Notes: generated by a model not told the origin, from the sequence alone. A stretch of DNA of 57,315 bases from Ruminococcus sp. (GCA_017480485.1 JAFVAN010000037.1:1-57315); one strand, 5' to 3'. Shown: positions 43,494-52,586, counted from the stretch's first letter. Translations and numbers: made by a program.

Positions 43494-43569
43494 AGTCGTC
43501 TCCTTTGTTTTATTTTACACCTTGATTGGCATTAGGCGCCTCGCCGCTGCGCGGCTCGGGTATGTGCAG

Positions 43570-43611
43570 AAAATGGAATTCTCCCCCTACGGGGGGAGAG
43601 ATACCATTTTT
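43570..43611. terminator. Palindromic terminator (family member 3)
   Basis: AATGGAATTCTCCCCC-type arm pairs with GGGGGGAGAGATACCATT, with T-rich flanks, at the end of the XRE-led operon. Confidence 0.75.
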
Positions 43612-43640
43612 CCGCCGAGTATATTACGATCACACTCGGG

Positions 43641-44450
43641 TCATTCTTCCTCGCCGCTCTCCGGCAGCTTCGTTATCCACTGGATGCCCTTGACAAGGCC
43701 CTGCACGGTGGTGGCATCATAGCCCTGAGTGTTACCTATGCGGGTAAGCAGTTCCTGCTCCGTCCACTGCCACTGAACGCCGCCCCATGGGTCGTTGACC
43801 AGGTACCTGACCCCGTCTCCCTGCCCCGTCCTGCCGTAGATGACCGCATAGTGCAGCACCCAGTCGGGCTTGCGGTGGCCTAAAATTATCCTGTGGCCCT
43901 GGTCCAGCAGGGAGTCTATCTTCTCGATGATCTCCCCGTCCGTGTCGGTCCAGAGGTGGTCTATCTCGCTCTCGCAGCCGTATTCCCGCAGCAGGCTCTG
44001 GATGTCCTCCTGTATCACCCCGAAGCCCGAGGTGAAGTTGTAGCCTGCGGAATAGTAATACTTCTTCGCGTAGGCAAGCTCAACGGCGTCGTCCTTTGAC
44101 ACCTCCAGCCCGACCTCAGAGGTCAGAAGCATGGCAGCGCTGGTGGGCCCGCAGCCCACAAGTGAATTGTTCCTGCCCGTCAGCTGGTCGTAGAGCACCG
44201 TATCAAGCACCACCTCCGGCCGGTCGGGCCGGGGCTTTGCTGTGGTGGTCGCGGCCGTTGTTGTAGTAGTCGTCGTTGCGGCAGTGGTCTCGGCTGTAGT
44301 AGTCGTGGCCGTTGTCGAGGCGGCAGCTGTTGTCGTAGTAGTCGATGAAGTCTCCGAAGAGGCCTGTCCCGAGGGATCTACATTCCCGCAGGCACACAGC
44401 AGCACCGCCGCTATAAGGGCCAAGAAGGCCTTAACGCCAAACCGTCTCAT
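43641..44450 (-). CDS. C39-like cysteine peptidase lipoprotein
   Basis: About 269 aa; ATG 44450 overlaps the preceding stop codon by one base. Lipobox LCAC-G, then a Thr/Ala-rich linker (about 30-72). The catalytic domain has the Cys in GRNNSLVGCGPTSAAML, the His in WVLHYAVIYG and the Asp/Asn in YLVNDPWGG, the papain-like C39 order. It is surface bound and may cleave a peptide or act as a transpeptidase. It is last in an operon with two membrane proteins and an XRE regulator. Confidence 0.85.
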   Translation of the reverse strand: MRRFGVKAFLALIAAVLLCACGNVDPSGQASSETSSTTTTTAAASTTATTTTAETTAATTTTTTTAATTTAKPRPDRPEVVLDTVLYDQLTGRNNSLVGCGPTSAAMLLTSEVGLEVSKDDAVELAYAKKYYYSAGYNFTSGFGVIQEDIQSLLREYGCESEIDHLWTDTDGEIIEKIDSLLDQGHRIILGHRKPDWVLHYAVIYGRTGQGDGVRYLVNDPWGGVQWQWTEQELLTRIGNTQGYDATTVQGLVKGIQWITKLPESGEEE

Positions 44451-44974
44451 CAATACACCTCGTTGGCTTCAATAAATCTTTGCAGCACCTTGAATTTCCC
44501 CATCTCAAGCATCTTGTCCATCAGCCCCAGAGCCTCCATCCTGAGGTCCGGATGGATGTCCATAACATTTGAGAACCTGAACTCCTCGTCGTCCACGGTG
44601 CGGAACACGATGGTCTCAACGTAAAACCTCTTTGAGCCGAAGCGGTGCCTTTTTATGCGCTTGAATTCGGTGTAGACCCTTATCTCGTCGATGTCCCGAT
44701 AGTAGATGGTAACAGTGGGATGAAAGGGCCGAAGGAAGGTCACCTTGGTCCCGTCCGCTTCAAGGCTTGACTTCATTTTGGTGGTAAGCAGCGCCGCGAT
44801 GGTCAGAAACAGATAGATGATAGTTATAAAAAACTGTATGCCCGCCCTTGTGGGGTTCTTGGTAAAACCCTCGGCATAGCCAAAGCCCAGGGCCCCCAGC
44901 ACCGTGAGCACTATAATAAATATCTCCTGCGGCATGGCGTCGTTGTAGCCGCGGTAGCTCTCGCGCATTTCCAT
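44450..44974 (-). CDS. Two-helix membrane protein with PH-like domain
   Basis: About 174 aa. ATG 44974 lies 6 nt after GGAG; an upstream GTG is less likely. Two membrane helices (about 14-32 and 45-66) are followed by a soluble domain with alternating strands (VTIYYRDIDEIRVYTEFKR, FYVETIVFRTVDDEEFRF), like bacterial PH domains. Its stop overlaps the next ATG. Function unknown. Confidence 0.75.
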   Translation of the reverse strand: MEMRESYRGYNDAMPQEIFIIVLTVLGALGFGYAEGFTKNPTRAGIQFFITIIYLFLTIAALLTTKMKSSLEADGTKVTFLRPFHPTVTIYYRDIDEIRVYTEFKRIKRHRFGSKRFYVETIVFRTVDDEEFRFSNVMDIHPDLRMEALGLMDKMLEMGKFKVLQRFIEANEVY

Positions 44975-45000
44975 GCTTTTCTCCACATTATGTATAGCTC

Positions 45001-45198
45001 TTATCTGGTTGTGAATTTTATCATGTAAAGCAGCGCACCTACCGCCGCCAGCATCAGCACTGTCCCAAACTTCTTGATCTGTGCCACGGAGTCCGGGTCG
45101 TCGCGCTTATCGGCGCGGGTGCAGGCCTTGGGTGCAAAGAACATCAGCGCCCCCAGCCCCGCCAGTACGATAACAGCAATAATAAATATCGGGTCCAT
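45001..45198 (-). CDS. Small two-helix membrane protein
   Basis: About 65 aa; ATG 45198 follows GGGAGGTGAAAAGT. Two hydrophobic helices (PIFIIAVIVLAGLGALMFF and FGTVLMLAAVGALLYMI) with a charged loop. It lies 19 bp after the XRE gene and 26 bp before the next start. Function unknown. Confidence 0.7.
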   Translation of the reverse strand: MDPIFIIAVIVLAGLGALMFFAPKACTRADKRDDPDSVAQIKKFGTVLMLAAVGALLYMIKFTTR

Positions 45199-45217
45199 AC
45201 TTTTCACCTCCCTGGTC

Positions 45218-45769
45218 TCAGCCCATTATGCCCGCAAGCTCGCTGTCCACCATGCTCTTGTAGTATTCCGAGAGCCGCAGCGCCAGATAATTGAACCTGA
45301 GCATCGCCTCGGACCGCAGGGACTCGTTTGCGAATATCCCCTGCTCGGCGGCGCGGGCGGCGCGCTTGGCATAGTCCGCTGCCTGACGGAGGGAGTCTGC
45401 GTCCTGCTCGTTTGCGTCATTCGCAAGGGCAAGCAGGGCCCGGGCCTTCAGGGCCGCCAGCTCGTCGCTGTAGCCCTCGCACTCGGCCTCCGCCACGGTC
45501 TGATAGTCCCCTTTGAGAAAGGCCTCCCGCACTGCGGTGTAGCCGCCCGCCTCGGCGGGGGCCGGCTCCTCCTGAGTGTCAAAGGTGGAAATAGGTATCT
45601 CCAGCTTCTCGCAGAGGTACTGCAGGGTCTTGACCGAAGGCAGCGCCGTGCCGCTCTCGATCTGGCTGAGCATATTTCTTGTTATAAATGTACCGACCAC
45701 CTCGGCCTGTGTAAGCTTCTTGGCCAGGCGCGCTTCTTTAAGGCGCTTGCCGAGCTCTGCCTTGTCCAT
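45218..45769 (-). CDS. XRE-family helix-turn-helix regulator
   Basis: 183 aa. The HTH (AKKLTQAEVVGTFITRNMLSQIESGTALPSVKTLQYLCEKL) occupies residues 15-55; the rest is an alpha-helical, TPR-like domain typical of Rgg/PlcR-style regulators that bind peptides. It heads an operon of membrane proteins. GTAAATnnnATTTAC dyads lie in its own promoter region and in that of the divergent NfeD/flotillin operon, so it is the natural candidate to bind both. Confidence 0.88.
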   Translation of the reverse strand: MDKAELGKRLKEARLAKKLTQAEVVGTFITRNMLSQIESGTALPSVKTLQYLCEKLEIPISTFDTQEEPAPAEAGGYTAVREAFLKGDYQTVAEAECEGYSDELAALKARALLALANDANEQDADSLRQAADYAKRAARAAEQGIFANESLRSEAMLRFNYLALRLSEYYKSMVDSELAGIMG

Positions 45770-45791
45770 AGTCGCGGCTCCTTTCTTTTGG

Positions 45792-45806
45792 GTAAATTTT
45801 ATTTAC
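45792..45806. promoter_or_regulatory. GTAAAT-TTT-ATTTAC dyad in the XRE promoter region
   Basis: A 6-bp arm dyad with 3-bp centre, 23 bp before the XRE start codon. The same arms and spacing occur at 45967-45981. Confidence 0.7.
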
Positions 45807-45933
45807 ATTGATATTACCACACTTTTTATCATAAGTCAACCCCTCCGCCGAAATAATTTTTGTGCAGAGCCGTTTTTGTGCTATTTTCGGCATAATACAC
45901 AAATCGAGATAAAAAAATTCTATCAAAATGCTA

Positions 45934-45962
45934 TTGACAACGGAGGGTAAACAGGGTATAAT
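45934..45962 (+). promoter_or_regulatory. Promoter of the NfeD/flotillin operon
   Basis: TTGACA (45934-45939), 17 bp, TATAAT (45957-45962). Confidence 0.88.
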
Positions 45963-45966
45963 CTAT

Positions 45967-45981
45967 GTAAATGATATTTAC
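45967..45981. promoter_or_regulatory. GTAAAT-GAT-ATTTAC dyad over the NfeD operon start
   Basis: The same dyad as at 45792-45806, here extended to ATGTAAAT/ATTTACAT. It begins 5 bp after the -10 box, so a bound protein would block initiation. Confidence 0.7.
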
Positions 45982-46066
45982 ATCATATCACTAGAAAAGC
46001 AGGATAACAGGCCAAAAGCATCTCTAGCCTCTTAGCTCTTGCTTCTAGCAGAAGGGAGAGATCAGA

Positions 46067-46774
46067 ATGAATGAATGGTGGGAAGGATTAAGCACATTAC
46101 TTAAGGTGCTCTACTGCATCGCGCTGCCCTCGACCCTCATCCTGCTGCTGCAGACCATACTTTCTCTTATAGGTATGCACGACGGCGGCAGCGGCGTTGA
46201 TATCTCCGACACCTCGGGGATAGACTTCGACGGCGGCGGCATCCACGGCGGCTTCGATGTACACACGGATATCTCCGGCGCCGACCTTGGCGGGGCCCAC
46301 AGCATCCTTGACCACGACGTTACGGGCCACCACCAGATACTTGACGGCGGCAACCCCCACGACTTCTCCTCAATGCGTATGTTCACGCTGCAAACTGTCG
46401 TGGCCTTCCTAACGGTGTTCAGCTGGACCGCCATCGTCTGCGTGCAGTCGGGTATGCCGACGGCTCTGGCCATGGGCGTGGGCTTTGTGCTGGGCTTTCT
46501 GGTGATGTTTGCGGTGGCAAAGATCGTCCAGCTCTCGGCAAGGCTTGTCGAGAACGGCACTTTGGATATGCGCAACTGCCTCGGCGAGGTCGGAACGGTC
46601 TACGTCCCCATCCCCCCCAAGGGCAGCGGCAGCGGAAAGATAATGATGACCGTCCAAGGCCAGCTGCGGGAGCTCACCGCAGTCTCCGGCTCCAAGGAGC
46701 TTATCTCCACAGGCACTCAGGTGCGGGTAACTGACATCTCTGGCGACACCGTGACTGTCGAGAGCGAGGGATAA
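46067..46774 (+). CDS. NfeD-like membrane protein (YuaF type)
   Basis: 235 aa, ATG after AAGGGAGAGATCAGA. One N-terminal helix (about 12-35), a Gly/Asp/His-rich loop (about 40-100), a helical pair (about 105-160) and a C-terminal OB-like beta-barrel (GEVGTVYVPIPPKGSGSGKIMM...VRVTDISGDTVTVES), which is the NfeD1b/YuaF layout. These partners work with flotillin in membrane microdomains; the flotillin gene follows two genes later. Confidence 0.85.
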   Translation: MNEWWEGLSTLLKVLYCIALPSTLILLLQTILSLIGMHDGGSGVDISDTSGIDFDGGGIHGGFDVHTDISGADLGGAHSILDHDVTGHHQILDGGNPHDFSSMRMFTLQTVVAFLTVFSWTAIVCVQSGMPTALAMGVGFVLGFLVMFAVAKIVQLSARLVENGTLDMRNCLGEVGTVYVPIPPKGSGSGKIMMTVQGQLRELTAVSGSKELISTGTQVRVTDISGDTVTVESEG

Positions 46775-46805
46775 AAAACTGAAACAGAAGAAAGGAGCTG
46801 AGCCC

Positions 46806-47024
46806 ATGGAGCCTTATATCGCCGATTTTCTTGCTAACAGGAGCATCCCAAGGCTCATCAGATACGCCGTGCTTTTTGTGCTTGTCGCCTTCATAGAGGT
46901 GATAGTCATTTTTGCGGGTGTGTCCAGCCCCTTCCTGTGGGGACGGATAGCCTGCGCCGTCATCGGCGTGCTGATGCTTGCCGCCGGAATATTCGCGGCT
47001 GTTTACAGGATACATAAAAATTGA
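46806..47024 (+). CDS. Small two-helix membrane protein between NfeD and flotillin
   Basis: 72 aa, ATG after AAAGGAGCTGAGCCC. Two hydrophobic helices (about 20-40 and 46-66), cationic C-terminus. It lies 31 bp after the NfeD gene and before a second promoter. No family recognised. Confidence 0.7.
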   Translation: MEPYIADFLANRSIPRLIRYAVLFVLVAFIEVIVIFAGVSSPFLWGRIACAVIGVLMLAAGIFAAVYRIHKN

Positions 47025-47043
47025 ACAAAATGTAAAAAACCTA

Positions 47044-47072
47044 TTGCAGAACAGAAGAAAATATAGTATAAT
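47044..47072 (+). promoter_or_regulatory. Internal promoter of the flotillin gene
   Basis: TTGCAG (47044-47049), 17 bp, TATAAT (47067-47072), which allows flotillin expression apart from the first two genes. Confidence 0.75.
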
Positions 47073-47115
47073 AGCATTGAGCTTCGGCTCATGCTACATA
47101 AGGAGGTAAATTTTT

Positions 47116-48585
47116 ATGCCAGGAGCAGAGACCCTTATCATCGTATGCGTAGTAGTCGTAGTGCTTTTCGCGGCCATCGCGGCGATACTTTCACGGTACC
47201 GCAAGTGCCCGTCCGACAAGGTGCTGGTCATCTACGGTAAGGTCGGCACCGACAAGAACGGCCAGACCAAGAGCGCAAAGTGCATCCACGGCGGCGCGGC
47301 CTTCATCATCCCCGTGCTGCAAAGCTATCAGTATATGGACCTGACGCCCATATCCATCAACGTGGACCTTAAAAACGCTCTCTCAAAGCAGAATATCCGT
47401 ATCAACGTGCCCTCAAGGTTCACCGTCGGCATCTCCACAGAGCCGGGGGTCATGCAGAACGCCGCCGAGCGCCTGCTGGGCCTCAAGCTCATCGAGATAC
47501 AGGAGCTCGCAAAGGATATAATCTTCGGTCAGCTCCGTCTGATAATCGCCACAATGGACATCGAGGAGATAAACTCCGACCGCGACAAGTTCCTTATCGC
47601 TGTCTCCAACAACGTTGAGATCGAGCTGAAAAAGATCGGCCTCAGGCTCATAAACGTAAACGTAACAGATATCACAGACGAGTCGGGATATCTGGAATCC
47701 CTCGGTAAGGAGGCCGCCGCAAAGGCCATCAACGACGCCAAGAAGTCCGTTGCCGAAAAGCACCGCGACGGTGAGATCGGTCAGGCTAACGCCCAGAAGG
47801 ACCAGCGCATCCAGGTGGCTTCTGCAAACGCCACCGCCATCGACGGCGAGAACACCGCAAAGGTAGAGATCGCCCAGTCCGAGGCCAAGAGACGTGAGGC
47901 AGAGGCAGAGGCCCTGCGCATGGCTACCGCCGCCGAGGCCGTTCAGGCCGCAAAGGCAAAGCAGGAAGCCTACATAGCTCAGCAGCAGGCAGAGCAGACC
48001 CGTGCCGAGCTTGAAAGAGCCACCCAGCAGGCAGACATCATCGTTAAGGCTCAGGTCGCCAAGCAGGAGGCCGAGATCGCAGCCGAGGCCGAGGCCGAGG
48101 TAGCACGCCGCAAGGCACGAGGCGAGGCTGACGCCATCTTCGCCAAGATGGAGGCCGAGGCTAAGGGTAATCAGGAGATACTCTCAAAGCAGGCCGAAGG
48201 TATGAGACGCCTCGTAGAGGCCGCAGGCGGCGACGCAGATGCGGCAGTCAAGCTGATAGTTGCCGACAAGCTGGAGCAGCTCATAGCCATCCAGGTAGAG
48301 GCCATCAAGAACATCAAGATCGACAAGATCACCGTTTGGGACACAGGCACAGGCACCGACGGTAAGGGCTCTACAGCCAATTTCCTCAGCGGCCTGATGC
48401 AGTCCGTTCCCCCTCTTGGCGATCTCTTCAAGCAGGCAGGCATGGAGCTCCCCGACTTTCTGGGGAAGGATATCTCCGAGGCTCTTGAAAGGTCCCGCGA
48501 GGAGGCCGTAAAGCGCGCGGCCGAGGACCTCTCCGACGGCGCCGAGGATGTAGGCGGCATCGTTGAGGTAGTAGACAAGGACTAA
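47116..48585 (+). CDS. floT: Flotillin-family membrane scaffold protein
   Basis: 489 aa, ATG after AAGGAGGTAAATTTTT. A hydrophobic N-terminal hairpin (ETLIIVCVVVVVLFAAIAAI) inserts in the membrane; an SPFH/PHB domain follows (about 35-195), then a long Ala/Glu coiled coil (about 215-350) and a conserved C-terminal segment. Flotillins organise membrane microdomains and affect fluidity and envelope enzymes. The order NfeD-flotillin matches yuaF-floT of Bacillus. Confidence 0.94.
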   Translation: MPGAETLIIVCVVVVVLFAAIAAILSRYRKCPSDKVLVIYGKVGTDKNGQTKSAKCIHGGAAFIIPVLQSYQYMDLTPISINVDLKNALSKQNIRINVPSRFTVGISTEPGVMQNAAERLLGLKLIEIQELAKDIIFGQLRLIIATMDIEEINSDRDKFLIAVSNNVEIELKKIGLRLINVNVTDITDESGYLESLGKEAAAKAINDAKKSVAEKHRDGEIGQANAQKDQRIQVASANATAIDGENTAKVEIAQSEAKRREAEAEALRMATAAEAVQAAKAKQEAYIAQQQAEQTRAELERATQQADIIVKAQVAKQEAEIAAEAEAEVARRKARGEADAIFAKMEAEAKGNQEILSKQAEGMRRLVEAAGGDADAAVKLIVADKLEQLIAIQVEAIKNIKIDKITVWDTGTGTDGKGSTANFLSGLMQSVPPLGDLFKQAGMELPDFLGKDISEALERSREEAVKRAAEDLSDGAEDVGGIVEVVDKD

Positions 48586-48600
48586 TAATATCACCAGTTT

Positions 48601-48624
48601 GCCCCGTTCGGCCAAGAGCGGGGC
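48601..48624 (+). other. Hairpin after the flotillin gene
   Basis: GCCCCG pairs with CGGGGC around 12 nt, without a T run. It may stabilise the flotillin mRNA end or act as a weak terminator. Confidence 0.45.
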
Positions 48625-48651
48625 AATATCGGTTTATTCAGAGGTGTTAAG

Positions 48652-50854
48652 ATGGAGCTAAGGATCAATGACGAATACACGATACTTGACGAGGGCTATG
48701 GCTACGAGCTTATACGCAACGGCGAGATAACCGACCTTGTTAAGTACGAGGACGGGGTAAGGATATATAACCGCTTTTATGAACTCAGGAGCGAGCTTAC
48801 CTCGGTGAAGGCAAACAAGAAGGGCTTCGTCGCCGAGGGGCGTATCTTCATACAGAAAAACACCCTGCCCATAGAGCATTCCGACCTTTATCTTGAGATC
48901 GCGGGCCGGGCCTTTGAACTCGAGTGGTCAGGCGTGTGCAGGGACCTTCCCTTTGACGGCGACCTCTATTCGGGGAAGAATTTCAGGGCAAGGATACCCA
49001 TGGAAGGCCTGCTGAGCTTTGGCGCAAATGCCCCTGTGTACATAGTGTTCAAAGACAAGAACGGCTTCGGCGGCCGCAAAAGCCTGAAATGGGAGCTGGA
49101 TCCAGAGCTGCCGATCTGCGACGAGGGCGGCAGGTTCCCTAAAGCTTCCAGATCCTCTCACCCGAGGCCGAAGCTCACAGCGTATCTCAGGCAGACCAAG
49201 CTGAACAACGTCTACCTCTCCGTCCACGAGCCGAACCGAATAGACAACTTTTGGGAAAACCACAAGATGCGCAAGGCCTACAGAGCTGCCATGAAAAAAC
49301 GAGCCGAGGGCGGCACAGGCTGCATACTGATGTTTGAAAAGAAGAGCCAGAAGTACGAGGAGAGCGGCTCCATCGTCTTTGAGAAGATCATCGACAACGC
49401 CTTCGAGGGAATGAAGCCCGTGTACTTCGTTCTCTCCAAGGACAGCGTATACCGCGATAAAGTGCCTGAGAAATACAGAAAATACATCGTGGAGCAGTAC
49501 AGCTACAAGCATTACTTTCTGTTCTTCTATGCCGATGTTTTTTTAAGCTCTGAGTTCGTCCAGCACGGCATTGAATACCACGTCAAGGACCCGCTGGCAA
49601 GAGGCAGGATACTTGGTGAAAAATACCGCTATATCTTTTTGCAGCACGGCGTGTATTACATCAAGGGCATCACCGAGGCGGACTCATTTATTATAAAAGG
49701 CAAGTCCTTCCCGAGGTACGGGCGCATGGTGGTCTCCTCCGAGACCGAGGCAAAGCACATTACCGACTACGCCCATATGCCTCACAGAGATCTCTACATC
49801 ACGGGCTTTCCGAAGTTCGACCGCTCGAAGCTTGACGAGCAGCACGATCTTATTGTCATAATGCCCACCTACAGAAAATGGGAGATCAATATGTACGAGG
49901 ACGACCCCACCTCCAGCAGCTACTACAAATATATGCTGAACATCTACAACGCTGTGCCGGACAAGCTCAAAGAAAAGACAGTGATACTGACTCACCCGCT
50001 TGTGCGCGGCAAATTTGACAACACTCCCCTCGGCAGGCATATCCTTACCGATGTTCCCTATGACGATATTTTAAGAAAGACGGAGCTGATGATAACCGAC
50101 GTTTCAAGCGTCTCCTATGACGCCTTCTACAGAGGCTCAAAGGTGATCTTCTGCTGGGAGGAGAAGGAATACTTTGCCGGGATGTCAAAGATGTGGGTAG
50201 TGCTCAACGACGACAATGTTTTTGCGGACGTGAGCTATTCCTTTGATGACCTTCCCGCCCTGATAGAGAGAAACTATTACGGTCCCCAGCGCCCCGAGCA
50301 CATTGCGAAATTCAGAGATATCGTGGCCTATAACGACGGGCACAACACCGACAGGCTGTTTGAAGCCCTCAAGCGCGACGGCTATCTCTGCGACCTTCCG
50401 CCGATGGACATCTCCGAGTGCGAGATACACGGCATAACCAAAAAGCTCTATACCGGCAAGCCCCTGACCCTCAAGGAGCTCGACGTCACCCACGGCACGG
50501 CCCAGCTCAGAGAGGGCATAGACTATGAGGTCGAGTATACCGATAACATCAAGGCGGGTATGGCGACCGTAACGATACGCGGCATCGGCAGGAACCATGG
50601 TGAAAAAAGCGAGCAGTTCTTATCAGGCGCAACGCAAAGGAATTCGAGGTCAAGGGACTTAAAGACAAAAAATACACAGGCAAAAAGCTCTGGCAGACCC
50701 TCGAGGTCTATTTCGATGGCGAGCTGCTCGAAAAGGGCAAGGACTACAAGTCACTCACGAAAACAACATAGAGCGCGGCGTGGCTTCTGTCAATATCCTC
50801 GGGCGCGGCGAACGCTTCGGCGGAAAGAAGACGCTGTATTTCAGGATAAAATGA
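48652..50854 (+). CDS. TagF-like CDP-glycerol glycerophosphotransferase with frameshifted Ig-like C-terminus
   Basis: ATG follows AGAGGTGTTAAG. Residues 1-190 form an N-terminal domain; about 200-590 is the glyphos_transf catalytic region, with LQHGVYYIKG, VSSETEAKHIT, TGFPKFDRS, TYRKWEIN and ITDVSSVSYDAFY. It would polymerise or transfer glycerol-phosphate for teichoic-type glycopolymers. Two Ig-like modules follow (GIDYEVEYTDN and GKDYK...NNIERGVASVNILGRG), kin to those at 40-43 kb. The second is split by two single-base losses in A-runs near 50606 and 50751; restored, the gene ends at 50854. The uncorrected frame runs to 50862 with a nonsense tail. Confidence 0.78.
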
Positions 50855-50860
50855 TAAGGT

Positions 50861-50901
50861 AAAAACGGTACTTCGTCCCGAAAGGGAGCGAGGTACCGTT
50901 T
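50861..50901. terminator. Palindromic terminator (family member 4)
   Basis: AAACGGTACTTCGTCCC pairs with GGGAGCGAGGTACCGTTT across GAAA, between convergent genes. Confidence 0.85.
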
Positions 50902-50913
50902 AGTTTTCAGCGC

Positions 50914-51504
50914 TTATGCCTCCGCACCCAGCAGCAGGGGCTGCAGCTGCCTGCCCTCCAGAGCGGCCTCGGCTGCGGCGGCTGTCATGGAGAAGTCCGC
51001 CACCACGGAGTTGGGCTTCTTTTCAAAGCTGTCCTGCCTGTAGGGGACGAAGTAATAGCAGCGGCTGTTTTGCAGGGCGCCGATGTTCTTGGCGCAGGCC
51101 GCCAGAGCGTCGTTTGTGGACACCGCCACCAGCACGGGCCTGCCGTTGCGGATGTGGGACTTCACCGCCATGGTGACGGGGGTGTCGTATATCCCAAGGG
51201 CCAGCTTGGCGATGGTGTTTGCGGTGCAGGGCTCAACGATAAGCAGATCAAAAAGCTTCTTCGGCCCGATGGGCTCTGCGTCCTCGATGGTCTCGATGAC
51301 CCTGTGAGAGGTTATGAGCTCTATCCTCTCCCTGTGCTCCGCCGCTGTGCCAAAGCGGGTGGAGAGCCCTGCGGCGTTGAAGCTCATTATGGGCGTAAGG
51401 TCCGCACCAAGCTCCCGCAGGCTGCGGGCGGTCTCAAAGGCCCTCTCAAAGGTGCAGAAGGACCCCGTCATGGCAAAGCCTATCCTTTTTCCTTCAAGTG
51501 TCAT
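50914..51504 (-). CDS. dpaB: Dipicolinate synthase subunit B
   Basis: About 196 aa; ATG at 51504 follows GAGGGGAGGGACAGAGC and lies inside the end of dpaA (11-bp overlap). It has the flavoprotein fold of SpoVFB: GKRIGFAMTGSFCTFERA at the start, VEPCTANTIAKLALGIYDTPVTMAVKSH and RPVLVAVSTNDAL. With DpaA it makes dipicolinic acid, the spore-core chelator. Presence of the pair implies endospore formation. Confidence 0.93.
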   Translation of the reverse strand: MTLEGKRIGFAMTGSFCTFERAFETARSLRELGADLTPIMSFNAAGLSTRFGTAAEHRERIELITSHRVIETIEDAEPIGPKKLFDLLIVEPCTANTIAKLALGIYDTPVTMAVKSHIRNGRPVLVAVSTNDALAACAKNIGALQNSRCYYFVPYRQDSFEKKPNSVVADFSMTAAAAEAALEGRQLQPLLLGAEA

Positions 51505-52390
51505 GCTCTGTCCCTCCCCTCTTGTCTGTGTCTTCAAAATGCTCGCTCAGCAGCCTTTTCACGGCCTCTGCGATATATTCCCCCGCGCTTCGGGGGGCGT
51601 ACTTCCCGGGAAGGGACAGGGCGTGAACGGCCCTTACCCCAAGCCTTGCGGCGGCCTCAAAGTCGGTGCCGCCGGGGCGGGAGGCAAGGTCGATGACCAG
51701 CGCACGAGGCCCCAGCGCCCGCAGTCTCTCTTCATCCAGCACAAGGGCGGGGACGGTGTTCAGCACCAGATCGTAGCCGCCCTCAAAGGCCCCCTCGGCG
51801 GTCATGAGCACAGCCCTGTACCCCGCTGCCACGGCCTCGGCAGCGGCCTCCTCCCGGCGGACGGCACAGGTAACTCGGGAGCCCAGCGCCCCGAAGACCC
51901 GCCCGCACTCGCGGCCAACGTTCCCAAAACCCAGTATCAGGGTCTCGGTGCCTGCCACGGTGACGTCCAGCCCCTGCATGGCGATCTCAAGGGCCGCCTC
52001 TGCGGTGGGGATGCAGTTCCGCCGCACCAGCTCACGGTCCTGGAAATAATCCCTCAGGCCGTGGCCCAGCTCACGCACCAGAGAGGCCGTCTTCTCCTCG
52101 GGCAGGGCCCCAAGCACAGGCGCCCCCTCGCCAAGCCGCCAGATCAGCTCGCTGAGCCTCACGGCCCCCTCGGCGCAGCGGATAAAAACATCCCCGCCCC
52201 GATGCTCGGCGGTGTTAAGCATAGGCAGGATGAGGGCGTCTGCCCTGCCCTCCAGCTCCGAAAGCCTCTTGACCCCCCTCGGCAGCTCGCTGCACCCAAC
52301 GGCGTAGACCTCGTGCTCCGCCGCCAGCGCCCTGCACATATATAAATGCCGTGCGTCGCCCACGGCGCATAGCAGTTTAAGCTTATCCAT
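51494..52390 (-). CDS. dpaA: Dipicolinate synthase subunit A
   Basis: About 298 aa; ATG 52390 follows GAGGAGGATATTTG. Dehydrogenase-like fold with the Rossmann loop ILGFGNVGRECGRVFGALG near residue 157 and CIPTAEAALEIAMQ before it. It reduces the product formed from dihydroxytetrahydrodipicolinate (or related lysine-pathway intermediate) together with DpaB. In spore formers these genes are usually under sigma-K; I could not confirm a sigma-K promoter upstream. Confidence 0.93.
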   Translation of the reverse strand: MDKLKLLCAVGDARHLYMCRALAAEHEVYAVGCSELPRGVKRLSELEGRADALILPMLNTAEHRGGDVFIRCAEGAVRLSELIWRLGEGAPVLGALPEEKTASLVRELGHGLRDYFQDRELVRRNCIPTAEAALEIAMQGLDVTVAGTETLILGFGNVGRECGRVFGALGSRVTCAVRREEAAAEAVAAGYRAVLMTAEGAFEGGYDLVLNTVPALVLDEERLRALGPRALVIDLASRPGGTDFEAAARLGVRAVHALSLPGKYAPRSAGEYIAEAVKRLLSEHFEDTDKRGGTEHDT

Positions 52391-52481
52391 CAAATATCCT
52401 CCTCTTTTAGAATTATACTTTATTGTATGCGGAGGATGGGGAGAATGTTATAGGATGGCGAAAGAGTCAGGCCTTGGCACT

Positions 52482-52580
52482 GAGAGGTTAGAGGTTAGAG
52501 GTCAGAAACCGCGCAGCGGACATGATCCGCACCAAAGGAGCACCACTTCTAACCTCTAATTTCTCACCTCTAACCTCTAA
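52482..52580. repeat. Inverted TTAGAGG-repeat element
   Basis: The left arm (52482-52506) has three copies of GAGGTTA-type heptamers; the right arm (52547-52580) has the complement, CTAACCTCTAA, several times. Between them lies a GCGGA/TCCGC hairpin (52516-52530). It looks like a small palindromic mobile or regulatory repeat, not a gene. Confidence 0.65.
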
Positions 52581-52586
52581 AAGCCC

